Part shown: one piece after another, positions 1 to 11,800 of the stretch | How the letters are laid out: each line of letters opens with the position of its first letter | Position numbering within the stretch: position 1 is the first letter of the stretch | NCBI GenBank assembly: GCA_014084085.1 | Contig: NPFB01000104.1 | Span: forward strand, 103,262-141,553 | DNA from: Hondaea fermentalgiana | Taxonomy: Eukaryota > Sar > Bigyra > Thraustochytrida > Thraustochytriidae | Length of the DNA stretch: 38,292 bases | Direction: 5' to 3' | Position numbers and translations under genes: made by a program | Notes under the pieces: generated by a model | Seen by the model: the letters and a program-made list of their open reading frames with translations, nothing else | The model's database searches: none | Told to the model about the DNA's origin: nothing

Positions 1-1432
1 GCCGCGCCGCGCTGCTGCGCTGCCCTGCCGCCGCTCGCGAGGATCCCGCTCTGCTCGCCTGCCTCCGCGAGCGCCTCGCCTCCTCCGCGCCTTCGCGATT
101 CTTCGCCTCGCAGCCACCCACCCACCTGCACGCACTGCGCGCACTGCACGCCCCCGCGGCCCGGATCGGATCGGGCCGCGCGCGAATTTCGCGCGCGCGA
201 CTCTGCTGCGCTCGCGCGCGCGGCTGGCAGAGCTCGCGCGCTCGCTCGCGCGGCGACGACGCGCGGGAAAGCTTTTCTCGCTGCTGCGAGGCGATGCGGG
301 TCTCGGGTTTTTCGGTTCGGCGTCTCGTCTTGTCTCGTCTCGTCTCGATCGACTTGTCTCGACTCGACTCGACGCGACTCGGCTCCGAGGTGCCGTCGTC
401 TTCAAGCTGTTGCGCATCTTCCTGGCTAGCTGGCTGGCTGGCTGGCTGGCTGGAGAGCAAACTTGTCTGGCTGCTGCACTGCCGTCGAGGATGGGATCTC
501 CACGAAGAAGAACTCGAGGGCGCCATGGCTTTTCGGAATCCGAAGTCAATCGTGAGGCCGCTGGCAGCTGCGAATGGCGGCACGTGCAGCAAGTTTGGCG
601 ACCACACGCCACATCAAAGAGGCGACGACTGCGACGGAAGCCAACAGCAAGCCTGGCGCTGTCGCGTGCGGTCAGAGCCTATTACTTTGGCCGGCCGAAC
701 GACCAGCCATGGGACGCATTTACGTTTACATCTGCCGGCTGCTGCTGCTGCTCGCCGAGTCTTCGTTGCCGTCGCGGCAATACCCGCGAGGTGAAGACAA
801 GCGACTGAGGGCTGGCTGTAAACAAGACAGACGTGCATGTCTGGTCGACGGTGAGCGACCACCAGCAGCAGCAGCAGCAGGCACAAGCTTTCCACGAGTC
901 GCCAATGTTGTTTGGCTGGCGCCTCACCGGTCATCTTGGGAGCGGCGACGATGGCAGCTTGGGAGCCGCCTTTTGTGGTATACCTTTACCTTGGGCCATA
1001 TACCCTACTTGCGCGCCGCAATTGCTCCACTTCGACGCGGCCATCACAAGTGCAGAAAACAGCCCCTCACTTGGGCTCGCGCCTTCCCAACTTGTCAGCG
1101 ACAAGGTGACAAGCAGGCGAACGAACGACCAGGTCCGCTGCCGTGCGCGCGCGCCGCACCGCCTGCGTCCAGCCAGGCGTCCATCCGCCGCACGCCGCGC
1201 CCGGCGCCCGGCACCCAGACCAGGCTAGGTCTGCGTGCCTTGCCTTGCCTTGCCTTGCCTTGCCTTGCCTTGACTCTCGTCGGCCAGTCTCTCTGTCAAG
1301 TTTTGCCCGTCGGAGAGAGAGAGGGCCGAGTAGGCTACGAACGACTCCAACGCGACGGCGCGCCGAGCAGAAACGCTGGCCGCGCGGAGACAGACGCCCA
1401 CGCAGACGCGCAAGCTCGGCGGCGCAGCAGCC
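1..1432. other. GC-rich, repeat-rich leader upstream of the permease; no supported gene
   Basis: Several reading frames are open here on both strands, but they are arginine-, serine- and alanine-rich translations of GC-rich or repetitive DNA. None shows a recognisable domain, and the longest run into or against the permease. The first 290 bases are extremely CG-rich. Short tandem repeats follow: TCTCG/GACTC-like pentamers at about 320-385, (TGGC)n at about 422-452, CTG and CAG triplets at about 738-753 and 862-880, and (CCTTG)n at about 1235-1272. This is most likely the promoter and 5' leader of the permease, possibly shared with a gene beyond the left edge. Confidence 0.5.
1235..1272 (+). 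repeat. (CCTTG)n pentanucleotide repeat upstream of the permease
   Basis: About seven head-to-tail copies of CCTTG are directly visible. They end about 160 bases before the permease ATG. The complementary pentamer, CAAGG, is repeated upstream of the chorismate mutase gene at about 22975-23035. Confidence 0.9.
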
Positions 1433-3148
1433 ATGCTCGAGGGCGAGGAGGACCGCGCCAGCCTCCACCCCAGGCGGAGCGCAGCGTCCCGGAAACGGAG
1501 CCAAAACGGCATGGAGCTGTCCAGCGTCGGCACCGCCGCAAACGGCGGCGGCAGCGGCAGCAGGCCGCCGCGACCGGAACCCTCGCTTGCCAACGGGTCC
1601 AGCGGGGCTTACGCGTACGCTCCCACGCAAAACAGAGACTTTGACGATGCCGCCAGCGCCCAGTCCATGCACAGCTGGGATGGCAGACGGGGCAGCTTTG
1701 ACCTCAACCGCGCCGACAGCAACGGCAGCGGCTATGGCGAGTCCGACGCATTCAGAGCCTCCGCACCCAAAGAATTCGATCATGAACCCCATCGCGAGAC
1801 CAGCTTTGATGATTACGATGACAAAGATGACGTCAGTCTCGTCCTCAACGGCGCCGACGACGATGACAACCGTCTCGGAGGCGACGATGACGACGAGCGC
1901 AAGAGCAAGCTCGCGCGCGAAGACACGGTCGCCCCGGCCATGCTCAACTCGGACCGATCCACCGCGGCGCACATGTTCATCTCCTTTGTTGGAGCTGGCG
2001 TCCTTGGCTTGCCCTACGCCTTTATGAAAACGGGTCTCCTCGGTTCTGTCCTCGTCGTATCCATCGTCGGGTCCATGTCCACCTACGCCATGTCCATTCT
2101 CGTCGACTGTAAAATTCAGCTGCAGCAGCAGGGGAAACTCATTCGCGGCTACGGCGACATCGCCTTTGGCGTACTCGGGAGCACAGGTTCCAGTGTGGTC
2201 GACTTTTTGCTCATTCTCACACAGGTCGCCTTTTGCTGCGCTTACATTCTCTTTATCGGCGAAAATGTGCACAGCGTCATGCCATCCTTTTCGAATTCGA
2301 CAATCATCCTCCTGACGATCCCTGGGCTCTCGCTGTTGGCCCTCTTCCGCCACATCAAGCATCTTTCACCCTTTGCCCTCGTTGCCGACGTCGCCAATAT
2401 CTTGGGCATGCTCGTCGTCATCTCCTTTGACGTGGAGGTCTTTCGCGAACACGAGACTCATATGCAGTCACCCCTGCGCGATGTCGTTTTTGGAATCGTG
2501 TTCGCCAATCTTCCGTACTTTTTTGGCGTCGCAATCTACTGCTATGAGGGCGTCGGCGTCATTCTCAACATTCAAGAGTCCATGCAGAACAAGACAAACT
2601 TTAGAAGAATCCTCGTCACGACCATGACCGCCGTCACCACGGTCTATGTTGTTTTTGGCTCACTTGGCTACATTGCCTATGGCGCAGCAACAAAGGAGAT
2701 CATTACCCTCAACCTTGGAGCCGGTGTCCCAACCAAGGTCGTCAAACTTGCTCTTTCAACTGGCCTCTTCTTTACCTTCCCGCTCATGATGTTCCCTGTG
2801 TACACCATCATCGAGACCTCGCCTCTCATTGTTCACCAGTCGCAGTGTGTCAAGAGTGTTGTACGCATTGTCATTGTTTTCGGAGCCGTCTTTATTGCCA
2901 TCGGAATTCCCAACTTTGGCGACTTCATCTCGCTCGTAGGCGCTGGCGCCTGTGCCCTTTTGGCCCTGGTGTTGCCCGCCTACTTCCACCTTCGCATTTG
3001 CAATGCGCAAATGTCCAAAATGGGTTTTGTCGTTGACGTGACCATCATCGTCGTAGGCACCATCCTTGGTATTATTGGCACCATTCATGCGGGCCAAGAA
3101 CTTTTTTCCAAGCTGGGAGCCGATACTGCGTCTCCAAGCTCACCCTGA
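1433..3148 (+). CDS. Amino acid permease, AAAP family (SLC36/SLC38/AVT-like)
   Basis: This is a 571-residue integral membrane transporter expected to carry amino acids across the plasma or vacuolar membrane, usually by proton or sodium coupling in this family. Residues 1 to about 165 form a hydrophilic, Ser- and Asp-rich cytosolic tail with acidic runs (DDDDNRLGGDDDDE). The Aa_trans core starts near residue 175 with the signature FVGAGVLGLPYAF and continues through about eleven hydrophobic segments to residue 560. Among them are the conserved-looking stretches NLPYFFGVAIYCYEGVG and FTFPLMMFPVY. The start at 1433 is the first ATG of the frame; an alternative in-frame ATG at 1511 would remove 26 residues of the tail without touching the core. 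The gene is a single exon. It converges on the TANGO2-like gene. Substrate cannot be read from sequence. Confidence 0.9.
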   Translation: MLEGEEDRASLHPRRSAASRKRSQNGMELSSVGTAANGGGSGSRPPRPEPSLANGSSGAYAYAPTQNRDFDDAASAQSMHSWDGRRGSFDLNRADSNGSGYGESDAFRASAPKEFDHEPHRETSFDDYDDKDDVSLVLNGADDDDNRLGGDDDDERKSKLAREDTVAPAMLNSDRSTAAHMFISFVGAGVLGLPYAFMKTGLLGSVLVVSIVGSMSTYAMSILVDCKIQLQQQGKLIRGYGDIAFGVLGSTGSSVVDFLLILTQVAFCCAYILFIGENVHSVMPSFSNSTIILLTIPGLSLLALFRHIKHLSPFALVADVANILGMLVVISFDVEVFREHETHMQSPLRDVVFGIVFANLPYFFGVAIYCYEGVGVILNIQESMQNKTNFRRILVTTMTAVTTVYVVFGSLGYIAYGAATKEIITLNLGAGVPTKVVKLALSTGLFFTFPLMMFPVYTIIETSPLIVHQSQCVKSVVRIVIVFGAVFIAIGIPNFGDFISLVGAGACALLALVLPAYFHLRICNAQMSKMGFVVDVTIIVVGTILGIIGTIHAGQELFSKLGADTASPSSP

Positions 3149-3893
3149 CCTCTTCATTCACGGCACAGAACATAAGAGCAAAGTGCTTGCTGCCTTGCTT
3201 CTGGCACCGTTCTGCGAAAGGAAATCCGGAAAAGAAAAAAAGTCTTTGGAATGATAGGTAGCAGGCGGACTGGGTCCTATCGGTGATCGTTGTGGACCTG
3301 TGCATTCCCCTCCTTACAATCAATGTGTCGCAGACGTTGTCTTTGACAAACGCGGCGCAGCCGAGGAGATCTGCCCAATCTGTGCGTTTATTCGGTTGTT
3401 TTCTCTTAGAGCGGGTGCACTGCATGATGGATGGATTGACTGATTGATCAATAAGGTCAAAGACCTCGAACAACAAGGTTGTCGACCTTACTTGAGTTTT
3501 GAAACACCCTTCCCCCCCCCCAAAAAAAAAAAAAAAATCAAAAAAAATGAAGAAGAAAACATACATCAATTTCTTTTCTGTCTGACCGTGAGCTCCCTTC
3601 TCAAGTGCTTTTTAAAAGACAAGGAAACGACACTGGCGTGGTATGTCACAGATACAGTATCCAATCAAGGCCTTGCCGAACTGTGATTCTCAACAAGTCA
3701 TCATCAGCAACGCTCCAATGTATGTAGTAGAAAGCTGAGAAACGATAGAATTCGATAAGTTACTTACTTGCTAAACGGGTTGACTAGGAAGAACCGAGAT
3801 CGATGACACCATTTCTGGGTTTGGCATGCCAGCGATCCTTCGGGGGACGCGCAGAAACGAAAAAAGTGACTCGTCCACAACATCCGCCGCAGC
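3149..3893. other. Convergent intergenic region between the permease and TANGO2-like gene
   Basis: This 745-base interval lies between the 3' ends of two convergent genes. It holds a poly-C/poly-A tract at about 3509-3548, which is the most AT-skewed piece of the area, and T- and A-rich stretches suited to 3' untranslated regions. The open frames on both strands carry no recognisable domain. No RNA gene is seen. Confidence 0.5.
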
Positions 3894-4841
3894 TCATGCC
3901 GAAGGGTTGTAAATGAGCTCGTAGCGCTCCGCAATCCAATCATCATCCTGCGTGCCCGGCGTGTACTTTTCACTGTAGCTCACGGTGCCATCCTCCCGCA
4001 CCAAAATGACCGCGGTACTCCTTGTCCCGTACCAGCTCGGCGCGCTTGCATTGGGGTGGGCAGATATCTGCTTCACATAGATGCTTGAAAAGTGGTGTTC
4101 TACCTTTCGATCAAAAGCACCGGTGTACTTGTCCACACCATGAGGCGTAGTATCTGCCATGATACGGAAAATACCATCGATAAGAAGACCTTCTCCAGAG
4201 ACCGCCATGCGACCACCCTTGGAAATGTGGTGTTCCACAACATCAGCAAACATCTGCTTTCCGGAAACAACTTTGGGCCAATTGTCATCGAGCGTACCAT
4301 TGCTCATGCCATGCACGCCGGGTTGCAGGTGCACAGGCGAGGGGCTGGACATGTTACGATTTGACACAAAGTACAGGCCCTCCTTGTCGCCCAAAAGTAG
4401 GTTGTAACCAGCATAACTCTCGCCCTGCTTCGCCAACTCAGCGGAGGTCGCGTGAGCGTCGAGCGAATTCTTGTCCGAGAGGAAATGAGTAATGAGGTCG
4501 CCACGCGACCTGAGCTTGGCCGCCTCTGATGGTGGCGCAGCTTTCTCACGGACATTTGTCACAAGCCCGAGCCTAAAGCTGGCCTCGGAATCGCTTGGCT
4601 TTGGCTTCGGCCCAAGGAGGCTCTGCTCTGCACCTGTGCGCAGCAACTCGGCGCGGACACCGAGCCACGTCCCTTTCGCGGTCAGGTCCTGCCCAGCAAA
4701 GGTAAACTTGTGTCCTTCCGCCGGCTTGTGCCACGCATGCGCGGGCTTGCATGGCCTCGCCATAAACTCGTCGCGATTCGCGCCAATGATGTACTTGTAC
4801 GGGGTTGAGCCGTCGCCCACGTACACAAAGGTGATGCACAT
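3894..4841 (-). CDS. TANGO2: TANGO2/NRDE family protein
   Basis: A 315-residue protein with the N-terminal signature of the TANGO2 (transport and Golgi organisation 2) or NRDE family: it begins MCITFVYVGD, followed by the namesake GANRDEFMARP near residues 20-30. Further family-like blocks are KGTWLGV, FRLGLVTNVRE, GYNLLLGD, YFVSNRN and HGMSNGTLDDNWPKV, ending with the WYGTRSTAVILV segment. Metazoan members are about 276 residues, so this one is slightly longer. Family members have been linked to Golgi organisation, mitochondrial lipid metabolism and haem trafficking, but the biochemical role is not settled. The family assignment is firm, the function is not. The start is the first ATG of the frame, with a purine at -3. 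The gene is transcribed divergently from the NRPS. Confidence 0.92.
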   Translation of the reverse strand: MCITFVYVGDGSTPYKYIIGANRDEFMARPCKPAHAWHKPAEGHKFTFAGQDLTAKGTWLGVRAELLRTGAEQSLLGPKPKPSDSEASFRLGLVTNVREKAAPPSEAAKLRSRGDLITHFLSDKNSLDAHATSAELAKQGESYAGYNLLLGDKEGLYFVSNRNMSSPSPVHLQPGVHGMSNGTLDDNWPKVVSGKQMFADVVEHHISKGGRMAVSGEGLLIDGIFRIMADTTPHGVDKYTGAFDRKVEHHFSSIYVKQISAHPNASAPSWYGTRSTAVILVREDGTVSYSEKYTPGTQDDDWIAERYELIYNPSA

Positions 4842-5831
4842 CTCTGCTAATGCGCTGCGCCGTTATCGCGGCGCGGCTCTCTTCGCAGCCGCCTGCCTAT
4901 CTGTCTGCCTGATCGCGCCGTCCCCGATTTGCTTTCGTCCTTCACTTCACTCTTGACGGCGAGTCCGTGGTGGTGACAGGTGGGGCCGCTTTGCGACAGT
5001 GGAGGCCCTTTTGCCTTTGCTGTGAGGGTGGACAACCCATTTTCCCTCGCAATGTTTACGGCCCCATAGGCGGTGCGCGCAATCGTCATCATCATGACCA
5101 TTGCAAAACGGCCGGGGATGGCACGAACTTGTGCTGCTGTCATGTAAGTGCCGCTTTAATGAAGACCTGAATAACCGACCAGTTTTCGCCCCTCAATTGA
5201 TTTGAGGTAAAAGGTCAAACAGCTTGCCATCAAGTAGTCCGTTTTCAATCACAAGGAAAGAATGAGCGAGGAAGTTTTTCTCGCAGCACGCCACTGAAGA
5301 CGACAAGCTTCAATGTTGGCAGCAACAGCGGCCTGTCCGAGCAAGAAATGTTAGTTTCGTTCACCCCCGTCTGACAATTTCATTCGCTCAACATGAAGCA
5401 GTCAGCCAGAACAAGCAAAACAATGTTAAGCGTACGACCCTATACAGCAATTAGCGAGCCAATACGTTCGGTATAACGTGATCATCACGCGCGAGACCGC
5501 TATCTCCTTCTTGCCGAGGCAAACGGCATCGCTCATCCTCACCTCAAGTTCTGCACTGGTTCCGGACCTGTTCCGCCAAGTATACGTATCTTTTTTTGGG
5601 CGGCAGCCGACGGCAGCGCGGCAGAGAGTCAGAGGGGGATGCGTGACCCCGTTTGTGGCCGCAATTCTGATAGATACCGAGAGCCGCGGCGCAGCACACC
5701 TGCCGGCGAGGGCCTGCGAGGCGGCAGCCCTGCCAGCAGTCTGGGCCGTAGCCCTCCGCGCGGCCGTGCGGCCTTTGCTGCAAGCTGCCGAGTCGCTTTG
5801 CGCGCCTCGCAGGCTCGGGCCTAGCGGCGTC
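4842..5831. promoter_or_regulatory. Divergent intergenic region between TANGO2-like gene and NRPS
   Basis: About 990 bases separate the start of the TANGO2-like gene (-) from the first ATG of the NRPS frame (+). The NRPS frame stays open upstream to 5478, but only from a GTG, and its translation there resembles no condensation domain. I therefore treat 5478-5831 as 5' untranslated. No clear TATA box, tandem repeat or RNA gene is visible. The region presumably holds both promoters; a small spliced 5' exon cannot be excluded. Confidence 0.45.
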
Positions 5832-8800
5832 ATGTTGAACCCGCCGCCTTCGGCAGGCCGGGCCTCGGCTCTTGCCTCGTCAATGTCCACAACGACGAGC
5901 TCATCGTCGTCGTCGTCGTCATCGTCCTCGTCGCGATCCCCATCAACTGCATCGAGCTCCCCGACCTCCCCACCAACGGAGCAAAGGGCGCGAGCCTCCG
6001 CTGCTGCCGCTCGGGTCTCGGTCGTCCAGTTTGCGGCCACGAGCACAGGTAGTCTCGACGCCGAAGCCCTTGAGTCCAGCGTTACTCGAGCGTGCGAGCG
6101 CCAGGCACTCTTGGCGGGGCCGGGAAGACTCAACTTTAAGATCCTCACGGTCCAAGAGGCGCACGAAAAGGGCAAGAGCGACGTCGACCTTGCGCAAGAA
6201 GCCCTCGCCCCAATCGACTTTTCAGGCCGCCAAGAGGAGTCAAATGTGCTAGTCGTGCGTCTCTTACGATGCTTTCCGGGCAAGGACATTCTCGTCATCG
6301 TCGCCGACAGACGCTTTATCGACCCGCTCTCCTTCTCCCTGCTGCTCTCTGACGTCAAGCTGCTCTACGAATCTGGCGTCAGTTTCTCGCTGGCGCCGCT
6401 CGAGGTGCAGTTCGAGGAGTACAAGGCTTGGCGTACCGATCAACGCGAGGCGGCCCTTGCTGCGGGCGAGGACACCCAGACGAGCTTTTGGCAACACCAC
6501 CTCGCGGGCCCGCTGCCCAAACTCGAGCTCCCGCCCGACCCCGCGACCACCGCCCACGCACCGCCCCGGTCCCAAGGCAGTCGAAACCTTGCTGCCCAGC
6601 TTGCAATGCCTCTACCCCCCGAGCTCTGCGATAGCCTTCGTGTGCTTGCGGTGCGAGAAGACCTCGCGTTGCGAACCCTCTTGCTTGCTGCCTTTCACAC
6701 GCTTCTGGCAAAGCACGCCGGAAATACTGACATTATCCTCGGCTGCCACGTCTCGGGACGTACGCAACACGCCGAGCTGAAAAATATCGTTGGCGCCTTT
6801 GAAAACTGGGCTCCACTTCGCCTGCAAAGCGCTGATCACCCTTCTGTCCGCGAGTTTGCTGAGCGCTGTGGTCAGGGACTTGCCGATGCAGAAGCAAACG
6901 CAGAAATCCCTCTTGACGACATCATGCGTTCAGTCGGCTGCTCAGAGTCGCTCTTCAAGGCAGGATTTGAGGTGTACGGGAATATCGTTGAAGACTACGG
7001 CCTCCCACTCATTAGTTCTCGCGTCATGCGCTTCATTCTCGGCCTCGAGCATGGTTCGCAGTCATCTGGTGGCGGCGCTGACAATCGCCAGGAGGAAGAG
7101 GAGGACGGTTTCTCCGTGCCGTCCTCGCTGGATACCTTTTCCTCCCTGCACGCGCAGCAACAGACCAAACCACTCATGCTGGGAGGCGTGAGACTCGACT
7201 CAATTCCACTTCGTTTCTTGATGGAGCGCGGGGACGATGACCTGCGCCTTGTCGGTACCACTTCGCCAGTCTTTCGACTCGCATTTCACTACAAGTCCAG
7301 CGTACTGTCAGAGGCCACCGTTGCACGAATGTGCTCTCACTTTCAAACTTTACTCGAGGATGTGGTCCGTCGATTTGCTGATGTCCGTATCTCCGACCTT
7401 CGCATCCTGTCGGCACCTGAAGAAGAGATCGTTCTTCGAAAATTCAATGAGACTGCGCGCACCTTTGATTCGACTATGGACAATCTTTACGTTCACGAGC
7501 TCGTCGACAGAGCGGCCGCTCGCACACCAGACGCCGTTGCCGTTTCTGTACATGGCGGTCGGGAAAGCCTTACGTATCGTGAGCTCGTGGCAAAGGCTAA
7601 TCAGCTTGCAAACTTTCTACAACTCGTCGGCATCGGTCTCGAGGATCCCGTCATGGTTCTCTTGCCGCGCTCGCCGATGCTCACCGTGGCGTGGCTCGCT
7701 GTTCTCAAGGCAGGGGCAGCCATCATGCCGACCGACACAAAGTACCCGGCGTCCAGGATTCGTGTCATGCTCGAGGACGCACGCTGCAGCGTTGCCATCA
7801 CAGACTCCTCGCTCGAAGATCACTTTGCGGGCACATCGACACGTCTTATTCTAATCGATCGCGACTGGGAGCGCGCCGTCGAGCTTGGTAGCCCACAGCC
7901 ACCCGTGCTGCGTCCTCCAGAGGATCCGAGTCAAAAGCTGGCGAGTCTGGCATATGTCATCTACACGAGCGGATCCACGGGGAAACCCAAGGGCGTCATG
8001 CTCGAGCACGGCGCGCTTGCAAATTATATTCGCTGGCACATCGAATACTATCACATGTCTGCAAAGGACCGCGTCTTTGCCTGCGCAGGTCTTGCTTTCG
8101 ACGCCTCCATTGCCGACACCTGGCCCACGCTCGTCGTTGGCGCCTGCCTCTTGCCCATCGTCGACGCAGACATTGCAATTGTTCCGCCTCGTTTGCTCGA
8201 CTGGATCGTGCGCGAAAGGGCAACAATGGGCTTTCTCACCACGCAAATTTGTGAAATGGTTCTCGAAGAAGACTCTTCGCATCCGCGTAAGGATCTCGGG
8301 TCCCTGCGGCTCATATACACTGGAGGAGATCGCTTGCACATGGGTCCACGCAAAGGCGCACCTTATGAACTTGTTAACATTTATGGCCCTACCGAAAACA
8401 CAGTCAACGCGACCATGACGTATGTGCAGGAAGGCCTTCGGACGCCTCCCTCAATTGGATCTCCAGCACCTAACACGCAATGCTTCATTCTTGATCCAGA
8501 GTCCTTCACACCGGTTCCCATCGGAGTCTTCGGCGAGCTCTTTCTCGCGGGTGTTCAGCTTGCACGCGGATACCTCAACCTGCCAGAGCTCTCCGCAGAA
8601 CGCTTTCTTATCAATCCATTTGATATCGGTTCGAAACGCATGTACCGGACAGGCGATCTTTGTCGTTGGCTCCCCGATGGCCAGATTGATTTTCTTGGAC
8701 GCATTGACACGCAAGTCAAGATCCGGGGAAACCGCGTCGAGCTTACTGCGATTGAATCGTGTATGCTCTCGTGTCCAGGCGTCAAGGATGCCATCGTCAT

Positions 8801-11800
8801 TGCCCGCGAGGACAAGCCCGGGAACAAGCGTCTTGTGGCCTACTACATTGCCAAAGATGGTTCCCGAAGCGACAACGAACGCAGCAAGCTTGCCGCATCA
8901 ATTCATGACGCTCTTGCGAACGAGCTGCCTGCCTTCATGGTTCCCTCGGCATTTGTTGATCTTGAGAGCTTTCCGCTCACGGCAAACCACAAGGTTGATC
9001 GACGCAGTCTTCCTGCGCCAATGCCATCGCGTGGCACGTCTTCGCATCAAGCACAAGAAGACAGCGACGACGCAGCCTCGCTGTCGCAGACGACATCAAA
9101 TCTGAGACTTCAGGTGAAAGGCACACAAGACAGCTCCCGTGGTGAAACTGGGGGCGGAGATCGCGCGGCACGCGCTGCCACTGAGTCCCGCAGCAAGTAC
9201 AGTGCGCTTGTCGATAACATGTGGTCCACCTTTTGTGAAGCTCTTAGCATGAGCCAACAAGACATGGTGCGTGCGAGTCCGCGAAGTCTGCACTTTTTCG
9301 AAGCTGGAGGTGACTCGCTCGGTGCAGGGCGCGTCACGGCGCAAATGAGTCGTCTTTTACATACCGACATTCCCGTTTCCCTCTTGTACAAGTTCCCTCG
9401 TCTGGAAGCGTACTGTCACGCTGCTGCAACCAGTGCATCGTCTCCGAGCTCTGCACGAATCAATATTCCTGCGGTATCATCGCCTCCTTCCTCCGCCTCA
9501 TCCTCTGAGAATTTTGGCATGGGCATTTTACAGGAAGCAGACGAGCACGATCTGGCCCTGGCGGCTCCAGTAAGCGAAAAACAGGCCTCGTATAATGAAG
9601 AGTCGCTTTGGCTTGTGTGCCAGGCACAGACAGAGATGGCCAGTCGAGCATACAATGTCTCCTTTTCGTGCAAATTGGCACCTGGACACAGCTTTGACGC
9701 CGCCAAGATGCGCCGAGCTCTTGTGCGAATCACGCGCGACAATGAGGCCCTCCGAGCCACATACGTTCCAGCCTCCCGAGCGGACGCTACAGTGGACCGT
9801 ATCATTCTACCCGCGGGGAACGATGACCAAGACTGCTCAGCGCTTATTGACATGGCTGAATCGACCTTGGATGTCGCGATCGAGTCCGATATCAAGCAAT
9901 GGCTCGAAAAGGAAACATATGCTCCCTTTGATCTTGCCAAGGGCCCATTGTTGCGAGTCCGTCTTGCCAATCTTCGTGCTACCGCAAGCGGAGGAAATAG
10001 CGAGGCATGGGAAGGTCGGCAGATTTTTCTCGTCGTCGTGCATCATATCGTCACTGACCTTTGGAGCATGGTGCTTTTGCTTGACCGGCTCATGGACGCC
10101 TACCGGGATAATGATCCTGCGTCATCACATGAGAATGGTGCCTACACGTACAGCCACTTTATTACGACCCAACACAATCTCGTGCACGGTGAGCGCGGAA
10201 AGCGTTTGCTTGACTTTTGGATGCGTGAGCTGAGCAGTCTCCGCGACGAAGACGCGAGGGACTCCCTCGATCTCTTGTTCGATCGACCCCGGCCTGCGGT
10301 CAAGTCTTTTCGAGGAGCGGCCATTCGCTTCGAGCTCGATCGCAATGTCACTAAACAGCTTCTTGGCATTTGCTCCAAGACAAGCTTCACGCTCTCGGTG
10401 ATTTTGCTCTCTTGCTTTAGCATTCTCCTTCGATCGTTTGCAGGAAGCAACCAGGTTCAGGTCGGAGTTCCAACCGCAGGACGCTGGCGTGAGGAGTTTG
10501 AGCATCTCATCGGCTACTTTGTCAATCCTATTGTCGTGCGGACCGACCTCGCGGGAGATCCTACTCTAGTGCAGCTTTGGAACCGCGTTGCAGCGGTCAT
10601 GCTGCGAGGTCTTGATAACCAAGCGCTTCCGTTTCCCGTCCTTGCGGAGCAGCAGGCGCAGTCTGGGGCAACTCGTACCGGAGGGAGTAGCGGAGAAAAT
10701 CCACTCTTTAGCGTTGCCTTTGTGCTGCAACGTCCGCACGTGCAGCGCCCGGGCTTGGCCAAGTCCCTTCTTGGATTCGACGGCGTGAAACTCAACTTTG
10801 GCGATGGCGTCCCTCTCATGGAATCGCTGAGCTGTCCGCATAGGCACGCCCAGTTCGACCTTACCCTCATGTTGTGTCTCGAGGACGGCCAGCTGGCGGG
10901 ATCAATGCAATACAGCACCGACGTTTTCAAGGACGAGTCCATAGCTCGCCTCGTGTCCGGTTTGGAACGTATCGTAACGCATGTTGCCGCCGCAGACCCA
11001 GAGCGTACGCACATTTCCGACATCCGTTTGCTCGCTGACGAAGAGCGCGCGCGGGTTTTGACCGAGTTCAACTCAGCGAGAACCAGTGGCCCACCTGCCG
11101 GGGCTACGGCAACGGTCCATGCTCTTGTCGAAGCCCAGGCAGCACGCACACCGGACAAGATTTGCATTGAGACCCCGACACTTTCGCTGACATATCAAGA
11201 GCTCAATCGAAGGTCGAATCGCCTCGCTAACTTTTTGCGCTTTGCAGGTGTCCGACGAGAGAGCCTTGTTCCTGTCTTTCTCTCTCGCAGTGCCCATCTC
11301 ATCGTGGTCTGGCTAGCTATCCTTAAAGCTGGCGGTGCTGTCATGCCCCTTGACCCCAAGTACCCTGCCGAGCGTGTGCGCGGCATGCTCGAGGACGCCG
11401 ACTCGTCTCTCGTCATCACCGAGGAGGCTCTCCTTGGCGGCATTCCTTCGAGCTTTTCGGGAAGAAGAGTGGTCATCGATCGCGACTGGGACCAAGTCAT
11501 CTCTCTGGCGAGCGATGCCAAGGTTAGCACCTCGGATCACACAAGCAAGCAACTCGCGTACGCTATATTTACCTCGGGTTCCACTGGAAAGCCCAAAGGA
11601 GTCCTCCTCGAACATGCGGGCCTTTTGAACTATATTCGCTGGCATCTCGAGTACTATCAAATGACGCCCGATGATCGCGTCTTCGCCTGCGCTGGTCTTG
11701 CCTTCGACGCGGCCATGGCGGATACTTGGCCCACGCTTGCCGTCGGCGCCTGCCTGGTACCTGTCACCGACTCCGATATTAGCGTCGTTGCACCACGACT

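Noticed and set aside
574..1644. A 356-codon plus-strand open frame across the permease leader
   Set aside because: Arg/Ala-rich with no domain, spanning several simple repeats, and overlapping the well-supported permease start in another frame.
1067..2362. A 431-codon minus-strand open frame opposite the permease
   Set aside because: It is antisense to a clear transporter core; its length follows from the GC-rich third positions of the real gene, and it has no recognisable domain.
5478..5831. NRPS N-terminal extension of 118 codons
   Set aside because: It begins at GTG rather than ATG, does not resemble a condensation domain or signal peptide, and precedes a good ATG.
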